From: an uncultured Spartobacteria bacterium
Lineage (GTDB): Bacteria; Verrucomicrobiota; Verrucomicrobiia; Chthoniobacterales; Chthoniobacteraceae
Reading direction: 5' to 3'
Assembly: GCA_903882875.1 (NCBI GenBank)
Contig: CAIRYQ010000030.1
Location: 1-64,000 of the forward strand
DNA: 64,000 bases
The notes under the pieces were generated by a model. The model saw only the letters and a program-made list of their open reading frames with translations. It searched no databases and was not told where the DNA came from. Positions 33,178 through 42,146 of the stretch are shown piece by piece (the first letter of the stretch is position 1; each line of letters begins with the position of its first letter). Made by a program: the position numbers and the translations under genes.

Positions 33178-36100
33178 ATGAACATGCGCGGCTCTTTGCA
33201 GACCGACATCACCGAAATGAAGAACCAGGGACTTCCGCAGAAACAGGGACCAACGCAGAATCAGGGACTGCCCGAAAAGCAGGGACTCTATGATCCGCAG
33301 TTTGAACACGACGCTTGTGGCGTCGGGTTCGTCGTTCACATGAAGGGCAGGCAGTCGCACAGCATCGTGCAGAATGCGCTGACCATCCTCGTGAACCTCG
33401 ACCACCGCGGCGCGACGGGTGCGGAGAAAAATTCGGGCGATGGCGCGGGCATCCTCATGCAGCTCCCGCACAAGTTCCTGAAGAAAGTCGCGGGCTTCCC
33501 GCTGCCGGCGCCGGGGCAGTATGGCGTGGGCAGCATCTATGGTTCGCCGGATGCGGCGGCGCGGAAAAAGGGACGCGAGCTTTTTGAACAGATCGCAAAG
33601 TCCGAGGGCCTCACGGTGCTCGGCTGGCGCGATGTGCCGACGGACAACTCGTCGCTCGGCCACACGGCGCAGGCGAGCGAGCCGTTCATGCAGCAGGTGT
33701 TCATTCAGCGCGCGGCGGAGATCAAGGACGACGCGACTTTCGAGCGAAAGCTTTACGTGCTGCGCAAGCTCACGCACAAGGCCATCCGCGGCGGAGGCGT
33801 GGACAAGTTTTGGTATGCGCCGAGCTTTTCGAGCCGCACGCTTGTTTACAAAGGCATGCTGATGCCGGAGCAGGTCGGGAAATATTTTCTCGACCTCGCG
33901 GACCCGGACATCGAGAGCGCGCTCGCGCTGGTGCATTCGCGTTTCTCGACAAACACGTTCCCGAGCTGGGAGCGTTCGCATCCGTATCGTTACATCGCGC
34001 ACAATGGCGAAATCAACACGCTGCGCGGCAATATCAACTGGATGAAGGCGCGCGAGTCGCTGCTCGCCAGCCCGCTGTTTGATGACGTGAAAAAAATCCT
34101 CCCGATCGTGAATGAGGCGGGATCGGATTCGGCGATGTTCGACAACGTGCTCGAACTGCTCGTGCAGGGCGGGCGTTCGCTGCCGCATGCGATGATGATG
34201 ATGATTCCCGAGCCGTGGGCCGGGCATGAGTCCATGAGCGAGGAGAAGAAGGCGTTTTACGAATTCCACTCCTGCCTGATGGAGCCGTGGGACGGCCCGG
34301 CGTCGGTCGCCTTCACCGATGGCACGATGATCGGTGCGACGCTCGATCGCAACGGTCTGCGCCCCTCGCGCTATTATGTGACGAAGGACGACCTCGTGAT
34401 CATGGCGAGCGAAGCTGGCGTGCTGCCGGTCGCACCGGAGAATATCGTATCGAAAGGACGCCTGCAGCCCGGACGCATGTTCATCGTGAACATGGAGGAA
34501 GGCCGCATCGTTCCCGACGACGAAATCAAGAGCCGCATCGCGGGCGAAAAGCCGTACCGCCAGTGGCTCGACAAGCACCTCGTGCATCTTGCGGACATCA
34601 AGGACGGCGAACCCGTCGCGCCGCCGGATCACAAGACGATGCTCCAGCGCCAGCATGCGTTCGGCTATTCGTTTGAGGATCTCCGCATGTTGATGGTGCC
34701 GATGGCGCGCGATGGTGTGGAAGCCATCGGCTCGATGGGCACCGACACGCCGATCGCGGTGCTCTCGGAGCGTCCGAAACTGCTGTTCGATTATTTCAAG
34801 CAGCTTTTCGCGCAGGTCACGAATCCGCCGATTGACTGCATCCGCGAGGAGATCATCACGTCTTCCGTCACCACGATCGGCGCAGAGGGCAACCTGCTCA
34901 ATCCGACGCCGGAGAGCTGCCACCTCATCGAGTTGAAGACGCCGATCCTCAGCAACGAGGAACTCGCGAAACTCAAGGCCGTGACCGACGGACAATTTTC
35001 TGCCGTCTCGATTCCGATCCTTTTCGATCCGCGCGGCGGTACTGCGGCGATGGAAAAGGCGCTTGATGAAATTTTCGCGCAGGCGGATCGCTCGATCGCG
35101 GCTGGCAAGAACATCCTTATCCTTTCCGACCGCGGGACGAGCAAGGACAACGCGCCGATCCCTTCGCTGCTCGCAGTGTCGGGCCTGCACCATCATCTCA
35201 TCCGCAAAGGCACGCGCACGCAGGTGGACCTCGTGCTCGAAAGTGGCGAGCCGCGCGAGGTGCATCACTTCTGCACGCTCATCGGCTACGGCTGCGGCGC
35301 GATCAATCCCTACCTCGCATTCGAGACGCTCGACGACATGATCCGCCAGGGTCTGCTCGTGAAAGTGGATCACAAGACGGCGTGCAAGAACTACATCAAG
35401 GCCGCGACGAAAGGCGTGATCAAGGTCGCGTCAAAGATCGGCATCTCCACGATGCAGAGCTACCGCGGCGCACAAATCTTCGAGGCCGTCGGACTCAATC
35501 AGGCGATCGTGGACAAGTATTTCACGACGACCGCGACGCGCATTGAGGGCTCGGACATCGGCATCATCGCCACGGAGGCACTCGCGCGGCACAGCCACGC
35601 ATTTCCCGACCGCCAGACGAACGGCAACACGCTCGAAGTCGGCGGCGAATACCAGTGGCGCCGTGAGGGCGAGGCGCACCTTTTCAATCCGCAGACGATC
35701 CACACGCTGCAAAAGGCGGTGCGCAGCGGGAGCTACGAGACGTTCAAGCAATACAGCAAGCTCGTGGACGAGCAGGTGAAGAACTTCTACACGCTGCGCG
35801 GGCTGCTGGACTTCAAGGCTCAGACGCCGGTGCCGATCGAGGAAGTGGAGTCGGTCGAGACGATCCTGAAGCGTTTCAAGACGGGCGCGATGAGCTACGG
35901 CTCGATTTCCAGCGAGGCGCACGAGGCGCTCGCCATCGCGATGAACCGCATCGGCGGCAAATCGAACACCGGCGAGGGCGGCGAAGATTCCGCGCGCTAC
36001 ACTTGGACAAATGAGCGCGGCGACTCGAAGAACAGCGCGATCAAGCAGGTGGCCTCGGGCCGTTTCGGCGTCACGAGCCTCTATCTCTCGCAGGCGAAGG

Positions 36101-37830
36101 AACTGCAGATCAAAATGGCGCAGGGCGCAAAGCCCGGCGAAGGCGGCCAGCTTCCCGGCGCGAAAGTGTATCCTTGGATCGCAAAGGTGCGGCATTCTAC
36201 GCCCGGCGTGGGACTCATCTCGCCGCCGCCGCATCACGACATCTATTCCATCGAGGATCTCGCGGAGCTGATTCACGATCTGAAAAACTCGAACCGCCAC
36301 GCACGTATCAGCGTGAAGCTCGTGAGCGAAGTCGGTGTCGGCACGATCGCCGCGGGCGTCTCAAAGGCGCACGCGGATGTGGTGCTCATCTCGGGTTTCG
36401 ATGGCGGCACGGGTGCTTCGCCGCAGACTTCGATCAAGCACGCCGGCATCCCGTGGGAACTCGGCCTCGCCGAGACGCACCAGACGCTCGTGCTGAACAA
36501 TCTCCGCTCGCGCATCGTCGTCGAGGCGGACGGCCAGATGAAGACCGGACGCGACGTGATCGTCGCCGCGTTGCTCGGCGCGGAGGAGTTTGGTTTCGCG
36601 ACCGCACCGCTCGTCACGCTCGGCTGCATCATGATGCGCGTGTGCCATCTCAATACGTGTCCCGTCGGAATCGCCACGCAGGATCCGCAGCTCCGTGCGA
36701 AGTTCACGGGCGATCCTGAATACGCGGCGAACTTCATGCGGTTCATCGCGCAGGAAGTGCGCGAACTCATGGCACAGCTCGGCTTCCGCAAGCTCGAGGA
36801 CATGGTCGGCCGCACCGACATTCTTGAAGCGCGCAAGGCCGTAGATCACTGGAAGGCGAAGGGCCTCGACTTCTCGAAAATCCTCTACCAGCCGCCGGTC
36901 GGCCCCGAAGTCGGGCGTTTCTGCACCGAGGCGCAGGATCACGGCCTCGAAAAATCCCTCGACCTCACGCAGCTCCTCGACATCTGCAAACCCGCCATTG
37001 AGCGCGGCGAAAAAGTGACGGCGACACTGCCGATCCGAAACGTCAACCGCGTGGTTGGAACGATCCTCGGCTACGAGATCACCAAGCGCCACTGGCAGGG
37101 ACTTCCCGATGACACGGTGCATCTGAAATTCAACGGCAGCGCGGGCCAGAGCTTCGGCGCATTCATCCCGAAGGGCGTGACGCTCGAACTCGAAGGCGAC
37201 GCGAATGACTATGTCGGAAAGGGAATGAGCGGCGGCAGGATCATCGTCTATCCGCCCGCCGGGTCCACGTTCACTGCGGAGGACAACATCATCGCCGGAA
37301 ACGTTGCGCTCTACGGTGCCACGGCGGGCGAGCTTTTCCTGCGGGGCATGGCTGGCGAACGCTTCGGCGTGCGCAACTCCGGCGTGGATGCCGTCGTCGA
37401 GGGCGTCGGCGATCACGGTTGTGAATACATGACCGGTGGTCGCGTCGTCATCCTCGGACTCACGGGCCGCAATTTTGCCGCAGGCATGAGTGGCGGCGTC
37501 GCGTATGTGCTCGACGAAGCCGGTGACTTTGCCACGCGCTGCAACACGCAGATGGTCGCACTCGAAAAGGTCGAGGATCGCGCGGAAATTGACGCCCTTT
37601 ACACGCTGATCAAAAAGCACGCGGACTACACGAAGAGCCAGAAGGCCTTCAAGGTGCTCGCGCTATGGGAGGAGACGGTGCCGAAGTTCGTGAAGGTCAT
37701 GCCGAAGGACTACAAGCGTGTGCTGCAGGCGCTCAAGAAAGCGGAGGCCGACGGCCTCAGCGGCGACGACGCACTCAACGCAGCCTTCGAGGCCAATGCC
37801 CGCGATGTCGCGCGCATCGGTGGTGGCTAG
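33178..37830 (+). CDS. gltB: Glutamate synthase (NADPH) large subunit
   Basis: This 1550-residue protein is the usual GltB size. The N-terminal nucleophile is the Cys in DACGVGFV (residue 47 from the first Met), exposed by removal of the propeptide. After it come the class II glutamine amidotransferase domain and the central domain. The FMN-binding synthase domain has [29 protein letters not shown] and GEGGQLPG, with the 3Fe-4S cluster Cys residues near [21 protein letters not shown]-rich C-terminal beta-helix ends the protein. It makes glutamate from glutamine and 2-oxoglutarate with GltD. The propeptide carries the 18-bp repeats noted at 33223. Confidence 0.97.
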   Translation: MNMRGSLQTDITEMKNQGLPQKQGPTQNQGLPEKQGLYDPQFEHDACGVGFVVHMKGRQSHSIVQNALTILVNLDHRGATGAEKNSGDGAGILMQLPHKFLKKVAGFPLPAPGQYGVGSIYGSPDAAARKKGRELFEQIAKSEGLTVLGWRDVPTDNSSLGHTAQASEPFMQQVFIQRAAEIKDDATFERKLYVLRKLTHKAIRGGGVDKFWYAPSFSSRTLVYKGMLMPEQVGKYFLDLADPDIESALALVHSRFSTNTFPSWERSHPYRYIAHNGEINTLRGNINWMKARESLLASPLFDDVKKILPIVNEAGSDSAMFDNVLELLVQGGRSLPHAMMMMIPEPWAGHESMSEEKKAFYEFHSCLMEPWDGPASVAFTDGTMIGATLDRNGLRPSRYYVTKDDLVIMASEAGVLPVAPENIVSKGRLQPGRMFIVNMEEGRIVPDDEIKSRIAGEKPYRQWLDKHLVHLADIKDGEPVAPPDHKTMLQRQHAFGYSFEDLRMLMVPMARDGVEAIGSMGTDTPIAVLSERPKLLFDYFKQLFAQVTNPPIDCIREEIITSSVTTIGAEGNLLNPTPESCHLIELKTPILSNEELAKLKAVTDGQFSAVSIPILFDPRGGTAAMEKALDEIFAQADRSIAAGKNILILSDRGTSKDNAPIPSLLAVSGLHHHLIRKGTRTQVDLVLESGEPREVHHFCTLIGYGCGAINPYLAFETLDDMIRQGLLVKVDHKTACKNYIKAATKGVIKVASKIGISTMQSYRGAQIFEAVGLNQAIVDKYFTTTATRIEGSDIGIIATEALARHSHAFPDRQTNGNTLEVGGEYQWRREGEAHLFNPQTIHTLQKAVRSGSYETFKQYSKLVDEQVKNFYTLRGLLDFKAQTPVPIEEVESVETILKRFKTGAMSYGSISSEAHEALAIAMNRIGGKSNTGEGGEDSARYTWTNERGDSKNSAIKQVASGRFGVTSLYLSQAKELQIKMAQGAKPGEGGQLPGAKVYPWIAKVRHSTPGVGLISPPPHHDIYSIEDLAELIHDLKNSNRHARISVKLVSEVGVGTIAAGVSKAHADVVLISGFDGGTGASPQTSIKHAGIPWELGLAETHQTLVLNNLRSRIVVEADGQMKTGRDVIVAALLGAEEFGFATAPLVTLGCIMMRVCHLNTCPVGIATQDPQLRAKFTGDPEYAANFMRFIAQEVRELMAQLGFRKLEDMVGRTDILEARKAVDHWKAKGLDFSKILYQPPVGPEVGRFCTEAQDHGLEKSLDLTQLLDICKPAIERGEKVTATLPIRNVNRVVGTILGYEITKRHWQGLPDDTVHLKFNGSAGQSFGAFIPKGVTLELEGDANDYVGKGMSGGRIIVYPPAGSTFTAEDNIIAGNVALYGATAGELFLRGMAGERFGVRNSGVDAVVEGVGDHGCEYMTGGRVVILGLTGRNFAAGMSGGVAYVLDEAGDFATRCNTQMVALEKVEDRAEIDALYTLIKKHADYTKSQKAFKVLALWEETVPKFVKVMPKDYKRVLQALKKAEADGLSGDDALNAAFEANARDVARIGGG
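33223..33294 (+). repeat. Four 18-bp repeats in the gltB propeptide
   Basis: Four consecutive 18-bp units translate as [18 protein letters not shown] and KQGLYD. The last is the native start of the GltB N-terminal region (KQGLYDP), so the others look like upstream duplications of it. They lie in the stretch removed before the catalytic Cys is exposed, where length is probably tolerated. Confidence 0.85.
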
Positions 37831-37855
37831 GCGCAACAACAATTTCGACACGACA

Positions 37856-39340
37856 ATGGGAAAACCAACTGGCTTCATTGAATATCTCCGCGAAATTCCG
37901 GCGGACCGCGCACCGCTCGAACGCGTTCGCGACTGGAGTGAATTCCATCTCCACATGCCCGAGCCAGCGCTCAAGACGCAGGGCGCACGGTGCATGGATT
38001 GCGGCGTTCCATTTTGCCACACCGGCACGCTCATCAGCGGCATGGCGAGCGGCTGCCCGATTAACAATCTCATCCCCGAGTGGAATGACCTCGTCTATCG
38101 CGGACTGTGGAAGGAAGCACTCGAGCGCCTGCACAAGACGAACAACTTCCCCGAGTTCACCGGCCGCGTGTGCCCCGCGCCGTGCGAAGGCTCGTGCGTG
38201 CTCGGCATCAATGAGCCGCCGGTCACGATCAAGAACATCGAGGTCGCAATTATTGACCGGGGTTGGGAGGAAGGCTGGGTCGTGGCCGAACCGCCGGCGA
38301 AGCGCACCGGAAAGAAAGTCGCGATCATCGGTTCCGGCCCGGCGGGACTTTCCGCCGCTGCACAGCTCAACAAGGCCGGGCACACCGTCGCCGTTTACGA
38401 GCGCGCGGATCGTCCGGGCGGCCTGCTCATGTATGGCATCCCGAACATGAAACTCGATAAGAACGAGGTCGTGCTCCGCCGCATCAAGCTGCTCGAAAGC
38501 GAGGGCGTGAAATTCGTCTGCAACACCGAGGTCGGGAAAAATTATCCCGCGGAAAAACTGATGGCCGAATCCGACGCCGTGGTCCTCGCGACCGGCGCGA
38601 CCAAGCCGCGCGACCTTCCCATCGAGGGACGTGCGCTGAAGGGCATCCACTTCGCGATGGAGTTTCTCACCGCAAACACGAAGTCGCTTTTGGACAGGCA
38701 CAAGAATGGCGACTTCATTGATGCGACTGCCAAGGACGTCGTCGTCATCGGCGGCGGCGACACAGGCACGGACTGCGTGGGCACCTCGATGCGCCACGGC
38801 TGCACGAGCCTCGTGCAGCTCGAAATCCTGCCGAAGTCTCCGGACGACCGCGCGAAGGACAACCCGTGGCCCGAGTGGCCGAAGGTTTACAAGATGGACT
38901 ATGGCCAGGAGGAAGCCGCCGCGAAATTCGGCGACGACCCGCGCGTTTACCTCACGACCGCGACGAAGTTCGAGGGCGATGCGAACGGCCATGTGAAGGC
39001 CGTTCACACCGTGCAGGTCGAGTGGACGCGAAACGACAAGGGCCAGTTCATCCCGAAGAATGTTCCCGGCAGCGAGAAGGTGCTGCCCGCGCAGATCGTG
39101 CTGCTCGCGATGGGCTTCCTCGGGCCGGAGCAGCCGCTGCTTGATGCGCTCGGCGTCGAACGCGATCCGCGCAGCAACGTGAAGGCCGAATACGGCAAAT
39201 ACGGCACCAGCATTCCGAAAGTGTTTGCCGCCGGCGACTGCCGCCGCGGCCAGAGCCTCATCGTGTGGGCCTTCAATGAAGGCCGCGGCGCCGCACGCGA
39301 GTGCGACCGCTTCCTCATGGGCGCCACGGATCTGCCGTAG
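37856..39340 (+). CDS. gltD: Glutamate synthase small subunit
   Basis: The ATG at 37856 ([24 protein letters not shown]) gives 494 residues. The N-terminal Fe-S region has [14 protein letters not shown] and [14 protein letters not shown]. The FAD site [20 protein letters not shown], the NADPH site [20 protein letters not shown] and the final FAD block [21 protein letters not shown] are all present. It passes electrons from NADPH to GltB. It lies 26 bp after gltB in the same operon. Confidence 0.96.
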   Translation: MGKPTGFIEYLREIPADRAPLERVRDWSEFHLHMPEPALKTQGARCMDCGVPFCHTGTLISGMASGCPINNLIPEWNDLVYRGLWKEALERLHKTNNFPEFTGRVCPAPCEGSCVLGINEPPVTIKNIEVAIIDRGWEEGWVVAEPPAKRTGKKVAIIGSGPAGLSAAAQLNKAGHTVAVYERADRPGGLLMYGIPNMKLDKNEVVLRRIKLLESEGVKFVCNTEVGKNYPAEKLMAESDAVVLATGATKPRDLPIEGRALKGIHFAMEFLTANTKSLLDRHKNGDFIDATAKDVVVIGGGDTGTDCVGTSMRHGCTSLVQLEILPKSPDDRAKDNPWPEWPKVYKMDYGQEEAAAKFGDDPRVYLTTATKFEGDANGHVKAVHTVQVEWTRNDKGQFIPKNVPGSEKVLPAQIVLLAMGFLGPEQPLLDALGVERDPRSNVKAEYGKYGTSIPKVFAAGDCRRGQSLIVWAFNEGRGAARECDRFLMGATDLP

Positions 39341-39484
39341 GCAATACCCGGACCTGCATCGCTCCCTCGAATTCAAAAGGGCACCCCGTGTCTTTGCGCA
39401 CTGGTTTGACCTAATCGGTTCGGAATAGAAAATTGGGACGATTGCGGCTTGCGGAGCGGGCGTATCCTGTCCGAGAGGATCACC

Positions 39485-40108
39485 ATGAATGCGCTTGGCC
39501 GTTCATTTTTCCAACGCGATCCGGTGACGTGCGCACGGGAACTGATCGGCTGCACGCTACGCTGGGGGGATTGCGCGGGGGTGATCGTGGAGACGGAGGC
39601 GTACGGTGCGCTGAACGACGAGGCGAGCCACATCTGGTCGCGACCGAGTGCGCGCGCGTTCGTCGCGAACCATCCGGCGGGCGCGGCGTATGTGTATTTC
39701 AACTACGGGATGCACTGGATGCTGAACGTGCTCGTGAAAGGCGGGAGCGAGGACGGCTTCGTGCTGTTCCGCGCGATCGAGCCGGTGGAGGGAATCGCGG
39801 CGATGACGCGGCGGCGCGCGAAGAATTCAAGTTTCAAAATCCAACGTCCGAAATCCAACTCGTGGCTATGCAGCGGGCCGGGGAAGCTCGCGCAGGCGCT
39901 CGGGGTGACGGGACGCGATCACGGGCGGGATTTTTGCGCGGGTGTGGGCGTGGGATTTTTTCCGTCCGCGACTGCGGTGGAGATCGAATCGGGAGCGCGC
40001 ATCGGAATTTCGCGCGCTCAGCATCTCGCGTGGCGCTTCATGCTGCACGGGAGCGGACACGTTTCCGTGAAGCCATCCTCGAAGCTGCGGCTCCCGGAAA
40101 AAGAGTGA
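39485..40108 (+). CDS. 3-methyladenine DNA glycosylase (AAG/MPG type), with small in-frame insertion
   Basis: The ATG at 39485 (MNALGRSFFQRDPVTCAREL) gives 207 residues. VIVETEAYGALNDEASH carries the catalytic Glu of the alkyladenine glycosylase family, and YFNYGMHWMLNVLV and the 'GPGKLAQALGV' block match. The enzyme removes alkylated purines in base excision repair. Between the RRRAKN segment and GPGKLA about 14 residues (SSFKIQRPKSNSWL) are not expected. The encoding bases (about 39824-39863) contain TCCAACGTCC, shared with the repeat at 40903-40921. Probably still functional since the insertion lies in a loop. Confidence 0.88.
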   Translation: MNALGRSFFQRDPVTCARELIGCTLRWGDCAGVIVETEAYGALNDEASHIWSRPSARAFVANHPAGAAYVYFNYGMHWMLNVLVKGGSEDGFVLFRAIEPVEGIAAMTRRRAKNSSFKIQRPKSNSWLCSGPGKLAQALGVTGRDHGRDFCAGVGVGFFPSATAVEIESGARIGISRAQHLAWRFMLHGSGHVSVKPSSKLRLPEKE

Positions 40109-40136
40109 GGCCAGGCTGGACGAATCCAGCCTGGCC
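40109..40136. terminator. Strong bidirectional hairpin between glycosylase and small lipoprotein genes
   Basis: GGCCAGGCTGG-acgaat-CCAGCCTGGCC is a perfect 11-bp stem with a 6-base loop, starting at the glycosylase stop codon. It separates two convergent genes. There is no long T-run on either side (a CCCCAAAA stretch follows), so it may terminate weakly or simply protect 3' ends. Confidence 0.7.
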
Positions 40137-40166
40137 CCAAAAGGGTAAACCTCCCGGAGGGGAAGG

Positions 40167-40298
40167 TTACTTCCTGTAACCGTGGTGATGGTGCACGGTC
40201 TTGCCGTCCGGCGTCGGCGCCGGCGGAGGGGTGTGCTTCGCGCAGGACGCGAAGCCGAAGCTCATGGCCGCGAGTGCGATGATGGTGAGAATACGCAT
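40167..40298 (-). CDS. Tiny lipoprotein (43 aa)
   Basis: On the minus strand an ATG at 40298 opens MRILTIIALAAMSFGFASC, a signal with an F-A-S-C lipobox, followed by only 24 mature residues. The mature part is Pro-rich (HTPPPAPTPDGK) and ends in VHHHHGYRK, a cluster of four His. Size and content resemble small entericidin-like lipoproteins, but the His run is unusual and could bind metal. It is too short for automatic length cut-offs. The gene is supported by a full signal, a lipobox, a clean stop and convergence on the hairpin at 40109. Confidence 0.7.
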   Translation of the reverse strand: MRILTIIALAAMSFGFASCAKHTPPPAPTPDGKTVHHHHGYRK

Positions 40299-40422
40299 TT
40301 TATAGTGTCACCCCCTTCTGTGCTGGTTGCATGTGGCGGGGATGTAGGCGGTCTGACCGAATTGTGACAACAGAATTCTTCGGAAATCCTCCGTTCTTGA
40401 TTCGTCCGCGGACGGGTTTGCG

Positions 40423-40878
40423 TCAGTCGCCCGCCTCGATGATCACTTCGATGCCCTCGGGCACGGTGTCAAAAAGGTCGATCACGTCCGCATTCGAGAG
40501 CCGCACGCAGCCGTGGCTCGCAGACATGCCGATGAGATGCTCGGCATTCGTGCCGTGGATGTAGATGTAGCGATCTTTTGTGTTCGCGTTTTCGGCATCG
40601 AGCCCGTCGAGCCAGAGGATGCGCGTGGTGACGTGATCGCCTTCCAAACTGTGCGCGGCGATTTCGCCGGTCGGTTTGCGGCCTTTGAAAATCATCCCCG
40701 GCGGCGCGCTGTGGCCGTGCTTTTCGGCGATGCGGAATTTTCCGAGCGGCGTGCGGTTCGAGCCGGGCTCGGTGCCGGTGCCAAATTTCGACGTGGAGCA
40801 CGCGTAGCGCCGCAGCAGCGCGCCGGAGTCGTCGAGAAGGTCGAGTGTCTGGCTCGAGATATGAACGAAGATACGCAT
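40423..40878 (-). CDS. L,D-transpeptidase (YkuD domain)
   Basis: The ATG at 40878 (MRIFVHISSQTLDLLDDSG) gives 151 residues, a single YkuD domain. RTPLGKFRIAEKHG, IYIHGTN and the catalytic motif SASHGCVRLSNADVIDLFD (nucleophile Cys) are clear. It forms 3-3 peptidoglycan cross-links or attaches proteins to the wall. No signal peptide is visible, though the very short N-terminus resembles that of other verrucomicrobial copies; a role on the cell-wall side is inferred. An 81-bp inverted repeat lies immediately upstream. Confidence 0.9.
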   Translation of the reverse strand: MRIFVHISSQTLDLLDDSGALLRRYACSTSKFGTGTEPGSNRTPLGKFRIAEKHGHSAPPGMIFKGRKPTGEIAAHSLEGDHVTTRILWLDGLDAENANTKDRYIYIHGTNAEHLIGMSASHGCVRLSNADVIDLFDTVPEGIEVIIEAGD

Positions 40879-40880
40879 GG

Positions 40881-40961
40881 GCGGAAGCGAACAATGTCCG
40901 GCGTCCAACGTCCAACGTCCAATTTGGCAGACTAGGCCCGGTGGACGTTGTTCGCTTCCGC
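40881..40961. repeat. Palindromic element with 19-bp arms and GTCCAAC tandem core
   Basis: GCGGAAGCGAACAATGTCC at 40881-40899 is matched by GGACGTTGTTCGCTTCCGC at 40943-40961 (one mismatch). The centre holds a run of GTCCAAC copies (40903-40921). It sits directly upstream of the L,D-transpeptidase start. A copy of the TCCAACGTCC core is found inside the glycosylase gene. Confidence 0.75.
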
Positions 40962-41016
40962 GGTTTGACACCTTCCGGTCCGGCGGATAACGTCGCGGAC
41001 TCTGCACGACGACCTC

Positions 41017-42135
41017 ATGCGCCCTCCGTCTCCCATCCAGTCTCCACGCTTCGGGCGCACGGCAGGGATTGCGGCGGCGATTCTGGCTACCGTCGCCGTG
41101 CTCCAGCTTGGCGCGGTGACGGTAGCCTTTTTCCGGAAATCCCCGCGCGGCATCGCGGAAAATGGCGACGAAGTGCCGCACCCGCCGCCGCTGAAGATTG
41201 ATGTGAGCAAGATCGTCGCGGCGTCGCCGCCGCCGGAAAATCCCGGCGCGCTGCTCGTGGATCCTCTGCTGCCATCGCGCGAGGAGCGCCCGCCGGGGCC
41301 GCGTCCGCTGCTGCCGCACGCGGAGCCGCTGCCGCTGCCGGCGGAGACGACGACGGAGCCAGCGAGTGTCCTGCCGCCGCGTCCGACGCCGGTGCCTTTG
41401 ATCGCGTTCACGCCGAAGACGGATCCGCGTTACGGCGAACTCGTCGAAGAGGGAAAGCTGCTCCGCAACAGCGGCGACACGGCCGCGGCACTCGTGAAAT
41501 TCCGCGAGGGTGTGACGATCGAGCCGGGCAATCCGCTCGCGATCGCGGAGATGGCGTTCACCTTTGAAAAAATGAGCCTGCCGGAGAAGGCGGCGGAGCA
41601 GTGGAAGCGCATTTTCGTGATGGGCGATCGCGCGGGCGTCTTCTACGCGATGGCGAGGACGAAGCTCGAGTCCGCCGTGCAGGACACGATGCGCACGGTC
41701 GGTGGTCCCGCGGGGGTCGCAAACGGCAAGGTTCTCTCGATCGGCGCGCTGGCGCTGGCGGATGATCCCGATCCCTCCGCTGCAAAACGCTTCGCGCTCA
41801 CGGTGCCGATCCGCGCGCGCGCGGGGGAGGACGTGGCGGTGAATGAGATGAAGGTGTTCGTGCTTTTCTACGAGCGCGTGAACGGCAAGGACATCGCGAA
41901 GACAATCGCCGAGGTGGGCAACCGCTGGACTTCCGCGCCCGTGGACTGGAAGGACGGCGACACGGAGACGCTCGAGGTGAGCTACGATCTCAGCGCGCAG
42001 CAGGCGCGCGCCGAGCGCCGCGAATATCACGGCTACATCGTCAGGCTTTACTACCGCGGGGATTTGCAGGACACGAAGGCCGAGCCGGCGAGCCTGAGCC
42101 AGAAATTCCCCGCCCCTCTGACGATTTCGGAGTAG
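41017..42135 (+). CDS. Membrane-anchored TPR-like protein with Pro-rich linker
   Basis: This 372-residue protein has one TM helix at about 16-39 (AGIAAAILATVAVLQLGAVTVAFF). A Pro/Glu-rich linker of about 85 residues follows, then a TPR-like part (about 135-200, with LVEEGKLLRNSGDTAAALVKFREGVTIEPGNPLAIAEMAF) and a C-terminal beta-rich domain containing VPIRARAGEDVAVNEMKVFVLFYE. It is 11 bp before the receiver/pseudokinase/FGE gene, so the two are co-transcribed. I do not recognise a named family. It may be a periplasmic scaffold for that system. Confidence 0.6.
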   Translation: MRPPSPIQSPRFGRTAGIAAAILATVAVLQLGAVTVAFFRKSPRGIAENGDEVPHPPPLKIDVSKIVAASPPPENPGALLVDPLLPSREERPPGPRPLLPHAEPLPLPAETTTEPASVLPPRPTPVPLIAFTPKTDPRYGELVEEGKLLRNSGDTAAALVKFREGVTIEPGNPLAIAEMAFTFEKMSLPEKAAEQWKRIFVMGDRAGVFYAMARTKLESAVQDTMRTVGGPAGVANGKVLSIGALALADDPDPSAAKRFALTVPIRARAGEDVAVNEMKVFVLFYERVNGKDIAKTIAEVGNRWTSAPVDWKDGDTETLEVSYDLSAQQARAERREYHGYIVRLYYRGDLQDTKAEPASLSQKFPAPLTISE

Positions 42136-42146
42136 CGAACCCATTC

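Noticed and set aside
33124-35373. 749-codon open frame on the minus strand
   Set aside because: It is the antisense of gltB, whose motifs are unambiguous.
36361-37620. 419-codon open frame on the minus strand
   Set aside because: Antisense shadow of gltB, with no recognisable domain.
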